64,000 bases of DNA. It comes from JAGXQV01 sp964451375 (lineage in GTDB: Bacteria > Pseudomonadota > Gammaproteobacteria > Burkholderiales > Sulfuricellaceae). Made by a program: the position numbers and the translations under genes. Within the stretch, counting starts at the first letter, position 1; the number at the start of each line of letters is the position of its first letter. The notes beneath the pieces are model-generated. The model saw only the letters and a program-made list of their open reading frames with translations. It did not search any database and was not told the origin of the DNA. Of the stretch, positions 60,465-64,000 are shown piece by piece. The stretch covers positions 1 through 64,000 of the forward strand of contig CAYVIN010000012.1 in the NCBI GenBank assembly GCA_964451375.1, in the 5' to 3' direction.

Positions 60465-62105
60465 ATGTCCTCGTTCACTGAAAAACTCTCGTCTTTGAGC
60501 ATACGCTGGAAGCTGCAACTGGGTTTTTTCATGGTTACCATGATTACCACTATCTACAACCGGGTTCTGGCTTCCCACGAACTCGACAAAATGGTGGAAA
60601 TTTCCCGTGCCAACGGCGTTGCCCAGAAGGTTGTGGAGGAACTTGCCGCCAATCATTCCGCCTATATTTTCAATTCCTTCTGGGAGTCGGGGATTGAATT
60701 CGTCATCCAGTTCATGATCATCGGGGTGCTCGCGAATACCTTCGTGAGGCCTATCCAGTCCTTGTGTCTTTCCCTGAAGGCGGTTGAGGCGGGGGATTTG
60801 ACCAAGGGGGTGGTGAACAAGTCACACGACGAAATTGGCATCCTTGAAAAGAGTTTCAACGACGTGCTTGCCAAGCTCAACCAGATCATGCGCGAAGTTG
60901 ATGACAGCGGTAAACACATGGGGCAGTCGGCTTATCAGATTGCCAAGATTTCACATGAAATCGCCGAAGTGAGCAAAAAAGAGGAAAGCCGCTCCGAAGC
61001 AGTTAATAACGCCACGCTGGAGTTGCATAAAATTTCCAGCACGGTGCAGGAATCCGCGTTATCCGCTACCGAGCGAGCGCGCGAGACCGAGGAATTTGCC
61101 AATCAGGGCATTACCACGGTGCGCCGCAATATCGACGAAATGGAGCAGACGGCTCATGAAGTTAACCGTGCGGCTGCCGAAATCGCCGAACTCGCGCAGG
61201 CCGCCGACCAGATTCATCACATCATCGACACCATTAAAACCATTGCCGGGCAAACCAACCTGCTGGCGCTCAATGCCGCCATCGAAGCGGCGCGCGCCGG
61301 CGAGGCGGGGCGTGGGTTTGCGGTGGTCGCCGACGAAGTGCGCAAGCTGGCGGAGAAAACCAACAGTTCGGCGGCGGAAGTGTCATCGATCATCGAACAA
61401 CTGACCGGCAAGGTGAACCAGGTCACCGATGCCATGAACGTGGTGGTCGAAAAAGTCCACGCCAATCAGGAAGTGGCCGGGGAAACCGCAAATGTCATCC
61501 AGACCATGGCGGCGCAGGTTTCCGAAACCGCCGAGGCAAGCCGGGGAATTTCACAGGCCAGCAAACAGCAGCTGGATAATCTGGTGATGCTCAGCGACAC
61601 CCTGGAAAATCTGTTCGCCACCCTCAATGAAAGTTCGTCCAAGGTGGAAACCACCGCCTCCATCGGCGACAACCTGTATTGCGTGACGCGCAAGCTGAAT
61701 GAATTGATGGCGGGGTTCTCATTTGACAGCGCCATGACCATCGAGCCGGCGCAGCACGAGAAACGCCGTTATCCGCGCGCCCAGAGCAATTTGCTGGTGA
61801 AAGTCGGGCAAGGGGACAAACATCTGGAAGGGGTCACCAAGGATTTCAGCATGACCGGGATGCGTCTGGTGGTAACCACACCGCTCGAAGACCGTAAGAA
61901 CATCAATCTGGGCGTCTTCCTCCCCCAGGAAGACCTCGAACAATATCGCAGCCAGAGTCCGATCAACCTGGTTGGCAAAATCGCCTGGCAACGCAAGGAT
62001 GGCGCTTCCATCCTGTGTGGCGTGGAGTTCGTCGATCTCGACGAGGCGCGGCGTCGCTACCTGAAAACCTGTTTCGATTTCTTCAACAAAAACGCTGAGT
62101 TTTAA
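60465..62105 (+). CDS. Methyl-accepting chemotaxis protein with C-terminal PilZ domain
   Basis: A 546-residue receptor. Two N-terminal hydrophobic segments flank only about 30 to 50 residues, too few for a normal ligand-binding domain. HAMP follows (FVRPIQSLCLSLKAVEAGDLTKG), then the methylation helices and signalling hairpin (GQTNLLALNAAIEAARAGEAGRGFAVVADEVRKLAEKT). The last 120 residues are PilZ with c-di-GMP motifs KRRYPRAQ and DFSMTG. ATG 60465 has GGAAAAGG upstream; 60420 and 60453 are alternatives. This joins chemotaxis output to c-di-GMP sensing in one chain. Confidence 0.88.
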   Translation: MSSFTEKLSSLSIRWKLQLGFFMVTMITTIYNRVLASHELDKMVEISRANGVAQKVVEELAANHSAYIFNSFWESGIEFVIQFMIIGVLANTFVRPIQSLCLSLKAVEAGDLTKGVVNKSHDEIGILEKSFNDVLAKLNQIMREVDDSGKHMGQSAYQIAKISHEIAEVSKKEESRSEAVNNATLELHKISSTVQESALSATERARETEEFANQGITTVRRNIDEMEQTAHEVNRAAAEIAELAQAADQIHHIIDTIKTIAGQTNLLALNAAIEAARAGEAGRGFAVVADEVRKLAEKTNSSAAEVSSIIEQLTGKVNQVTDAMNVVVEKVHANQEVAGETANVIQTMAAQVSETAEASRGISQASKQQLDNLVMLSDTLENLFATLNESSSKVETTASIGDNLYCVTRKLNELMAGFSFDSAMTIEPAQHEKRRYPRAQSNLLVKVGQGDKHLEGVTKDFSMTGMRLVVTTPLEDRKNINLGVFLPQEDLEQYRSQSPINLVGKIAWQRKDGASILCGVEFVDLDEARRRYLKTCFDFFNKNAEF

Positions 62106-62186
62106 TCTGAAGTTCGCATAACAGGCTCTAAATAGAACCGAGCGAACCCTCCACGTTACTAAGTTCAGCTTTAGAGCGATGCGGGC

Positions 62187-62234
62187 GGGAGCGCCGGCAT
62201 CCTGCCGGCAGGCCGGCGAGACGCCGGCGCTCCC
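62187..62234. repeat. REP-like palindromic repeat
   Basis: GGGAGCGCCGGC (62187-62198) is perfectly inverted at 62223-62234, and a second perfect palindrome CCTGCCGGCAGG (62201-62212) lies inside. GC-rich nested palindromes of this kind are typical of REP/BIME elements scattered between genes. It sits downstream of the chemoreceptor gene. Confidence 0.65.
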
Positions 62235-62283
62235 AGGCAAAGTCTGGCCGACACGCTTAACTTAGCGACATGGGAGCGAACCC

Positions 62284-62544
62284 TTAATTGTCGTCCAGCG
62301 CCGGATCGTCCAGCCCATGCTGGACAATCTCCCACCCCTGGGCGGGATCATGAGTAACCGTACAGTTCGAGCAATCCTTGAGTTTTTGCCCGGCGCTTCC
62401 TTCGATCACGGTGTAGTCTCCCGGACACTTCAGAAAATACAGCGGGCAATAACAAAACAGACAATTGATGTGCTCCTGCGCGTGGCAAGGGTAATATTCG
62501 CAAGCGCGGTTTTCGAAATAACGGGAATTGAATTGCTCGGACAC
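62284..62544 (-). CDS. Cys-rich small-domain protein
   Basis: An 86-residue protein with nine or so cysteines arranged ACEYYPCHAQEHINCLFCYCPLY...KCPGD...DCSNCTVTHD, matching the Cys_rich_small domain that is found alone or fused to cobalamin-synthesis proteins. It probably binds zinc or an iron-sulfur cluster. The GTG at 62544 with AGGAG upstream is chosen; a longer frame would overlap divergent yjbQ. A cobalamin link would fit the corrinoid operon 5 kb away, but that is inference. Confidence 0.7.
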   Translation of the reverse strand: MSEQFNSRYFENRACEYYPCHAQEHINCLFCYCPLYFLKCPGDYTVIEGSAGQKLKDCSNCTVTHDPAQGWEIVQHGLDDPALDDN

Positions 62545-62599
62545 GAGGGTTGCTCCTGAAGGAAACCGCGCCATTTTAGACCACACGGGAGAACCTGCC

Positions 62600-63019
62600 A
62601 TGCGCCAGTACCATCACACCCTGCATATTGTCACGCGCGGACGGGGGATGCACGACATCACCGACCAGGTGCGCCTGTGGGTAGGCAAAAGCGGTATAGC
62701 GGATGGCCTGCTTACCCTGTTCATCCAACACACCTCAGCGGGGCTGGTCATTCAGGAAAACGCCGATCCTACCGTTCAGCATGATCTGGAACGTTTTCTG
62801 GCGCGGCTTGTGCCGGATGGCTCGCCGCTGTTCGAGCACGATCAGGAAGGCGACGACGACATGCCGGCCCATGTGCGCGCCGCGCTGACCCCCACTTCTC
62901 TGGGTATTCCGGTGCGCAACGGCGCGCCTGCTCTGGGAACCTGGCAGGGGGTGTATCTTTACGAATACAAGCGGCGCGCGGGAAACCGCAGCGTCCTGTT
63001 ACACCTAATCGGAGAATGA
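62600..63019 (+). CDS. yjbQ: YjbQ family (UPF0047) protein
   Basis: A 139-residue cytoplasmic protein with the family hallmark FIQHTSAGLVIQENADPTVQHDLERFL, the His/Asp cluster FEHDQEGDDDMPAHVRAAL and GTWQGVYLYEYKRR near the end. Members have weak thiamin-phosphate synthase activity in E. coli assays; the true role is unsettled. The ATG follows GGAG and the stop overlaps the next start by 4 bases. Confidence 0.9.
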   Translation: MRQYHHTLHIVTRGRGMHDITDQVRLWVGKSGIADGLLTLFIQHTSAGLVIQENADPTVQHDLERFLARLVPDGSPLFEHDQEGDDDMPAHVRAALTPTSLGIPVRNGAPALGTWQGVYLYEYKRRAGNRSVLLHLIGE

Positions 63020-64000
63020 CCGCGATGATCGCCCCTTTTACCCTATCCGGTCTGCCGCGCATCGTCTTTGGCGCGGGTAGCTTTAGACAAATACCGGAAC
63101 TACTGCAAACCTTCGGCAAGCGCGTGTTGATCGTCACCGGTGCGCGCGCCTTCCGCGCGACCCTGCACTGGCAAGGCCTGCTCGACGCCATGAAAGGACG
63201 GCGGATATCCTGGGAGGATATGGTGGTGCAGGGCGAACCCTCACCGCAACTGGTCGATAAGGCGGTACGCATTTATCGCCACGCCGGTATCGAAATGGTG
63301 CTGGGCATTGGCGGCGGCAGCGTACTGGATGCCGCGAAAGCCATCGCCGGACTGCTGCCGCTCGGCAATTCTGTGATGGAACATCTCGAAGGCGTGGGGC
63401 CGGAGTTGCCCTATAAAGGCCCCTCGCTGCCTTTCATCGCGGTACCCACTACCGCCGGCACCGGTTCGGAAGCGACCAAAAATGCGGTGTTGAGTAATCA
63501 CGGCCCGGACGGCTTCAAAAAATCCTTCCGTCACGATCTATTGGTGGCGCGATATGCGGTAGTTGATCCCGACCTTCTGGCGAGTTGTCCGCCTGACCTG
63601 ATCGCCGCGAACGGCATGGATGCGCTCACCCAGTTGCTCGAATCCTACGTCTCCAGCAAAGCCAATCCACTGACTGATGCGCTGGCGCTGGACGGACTTG
63701 CCAAGGTGCGCGACGGCTTGCTTGATTGGCACACCAACACCGCCAAGGCCGCCGATGGCCGCGCCGCCATGGCTTACGCCGCGCTACTCTCCGGCATTAC
63801 CCTGGCGCAGGTTGGGTTGGGCGTGGTGCACGGACTCGCCGCCCCGCTTGGCGCATTGTTCCCGATTCCCCATGGCGTTGCCTGTGGCGCAACCGTAGCG
63901 GTCGCCACGGAAATCAACATCCGCGCCCTGGAACAACGTCAGCCGGATAGCCCCGCTCTGGAAAAATATGCCGAAATCGGTCGCCTGATGCGCGGCTCGG
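63016..64000 (+). CDS. Iron-containing alcohol dehydrogenase, truncated by the window end
   Basis: The first 328 codons of an Fe-dependent alcohol dehydrogenase (group III). NAD-binding GIGGGSVLDAAKAIA and PTTAGTGSEATKNAV are present, and the metal ligands fit NGMDALTQLLESY and VVHGLAAPLGALFPIPHG. The ATG overlaps the yjbQ stop (ATGA); a second ATG at 63025 is possible. The 3' end lies outside the window. Substrate cannot be inferred; the family covers butanol, lactaldehyde, methanol and similar alcohols. Confidence 0.9.
   Translation, partial: MTAMIAPFTLSGLPRIVFGAGSFRQIPELLQTFGKRVLIVTGARAFRATLHWQGLLDAMKGRRISWEDMVVQGEPSPQLVDKAVRIYRHAGIEMVLGIGGGSVLDAAKAIAGLLPLGNSVMEHLEGVGPELPYKGPSLPFIAVPTTAGTGSEATKNAVLSNHGPDGFKKSFRHDLLVARYAVVDPDLLASCPPDLIAANGMDALTQLLESYVSSKANPLTDALALDGLAKVRDGLLDWHTNTAKAADGRAAMAYAALLSGITLAQVGLGVVHGLAAPLGALFPIPHGVACGATVAVATEINIRALEQRQPDSPALEKYAEIGRLMRGS

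Overview
The window looks like a chromosomal segment of a Gram-negative betaproteobacterium, most likely a metabolically flexible member of the Nitrosomonadales/Gallionellales type. This is an inference from protein character and gene order (bpt/aat pair, divergent rluD and bamD, sucCD-nadE-glnB, an MSHA-type pilus, fliEFGHIJ) plus an energy metabolism that combines a cytosolic NiFe hydrogenase, a multihaem tetrathionate-reductase-like cytochrome and corrinoid methyl transfer. No rRNA, tRNA, CRISPR array, phage or transposase gene was seen.

Layout. 1-1.45 kb: the end of a dispersed repeat, a frameshifted collagen-like remnant, a glycine-zipper lipoprotein and a secreted coiled-coil protein. 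1.97-9.4 kb: a compact MSHA-like type IV pilus locus (PglL-like O-glycosylase, MshE, MshG, MshF-like, two prepilins) with a probable sigma-54 promoter. 9.5-12.8 kb: thyA, bpt, aat and two small genes, with a nested inverted-repeat element between bpt and aat. 12.8-20.4 kb: a heavy-metal RND efflux operon. 20.6-29.5 kb: a seven-gene operon that joins a cytosolic hydrogenase to two histidine kinases, a receiver protein and an HD-GYP protein. 29.8-34.6 kb: rhlE, an FHA protein, pgeF, rluD. 34.6-41.4 kb: bamD, then leftward hemerythrin, glnB, nadE, sucDC and an EAL-HDOD protein. 41.9-49.1 kb: a FlrC-type activator and fliEFGHIJ. 49.4-50.2 kb: a TlpA-like redoxin. 50.3-57.1 kb: a corrinoid methyltransferase operon with its own PocR-domain kinase. 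57.2-60.2 kb: cytochrome b, octahaem cytochrome and a DUF302 protein. 60.5-64 kb: a chemoreceptor with a PilZ domain, a Cys-rich protein, YjbQ and a truncated iron alcohol dehydrogenase.

How they fit together. Much of the window is about sensing redox or energy state and changing behaviour. The hydrogenase operon could pass an H2 signal to c-di-GMP turnover; the MSHA-like pilus, the flagellar genes and the PilZ chemoreceptor are the usual kinds of c-di-GMP outputs. The corrinoid operon supplies a methyltransferase, its corrinoid carrier, the ATP-dependent reactivator and a kinase whose PocR domain may sense the substrate. The cytochrome module resembles a quinol-linked periplasmic reductase of sulfur or nitrogen compounds. 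The two sensory operons are the best candidates for undescribed systems.
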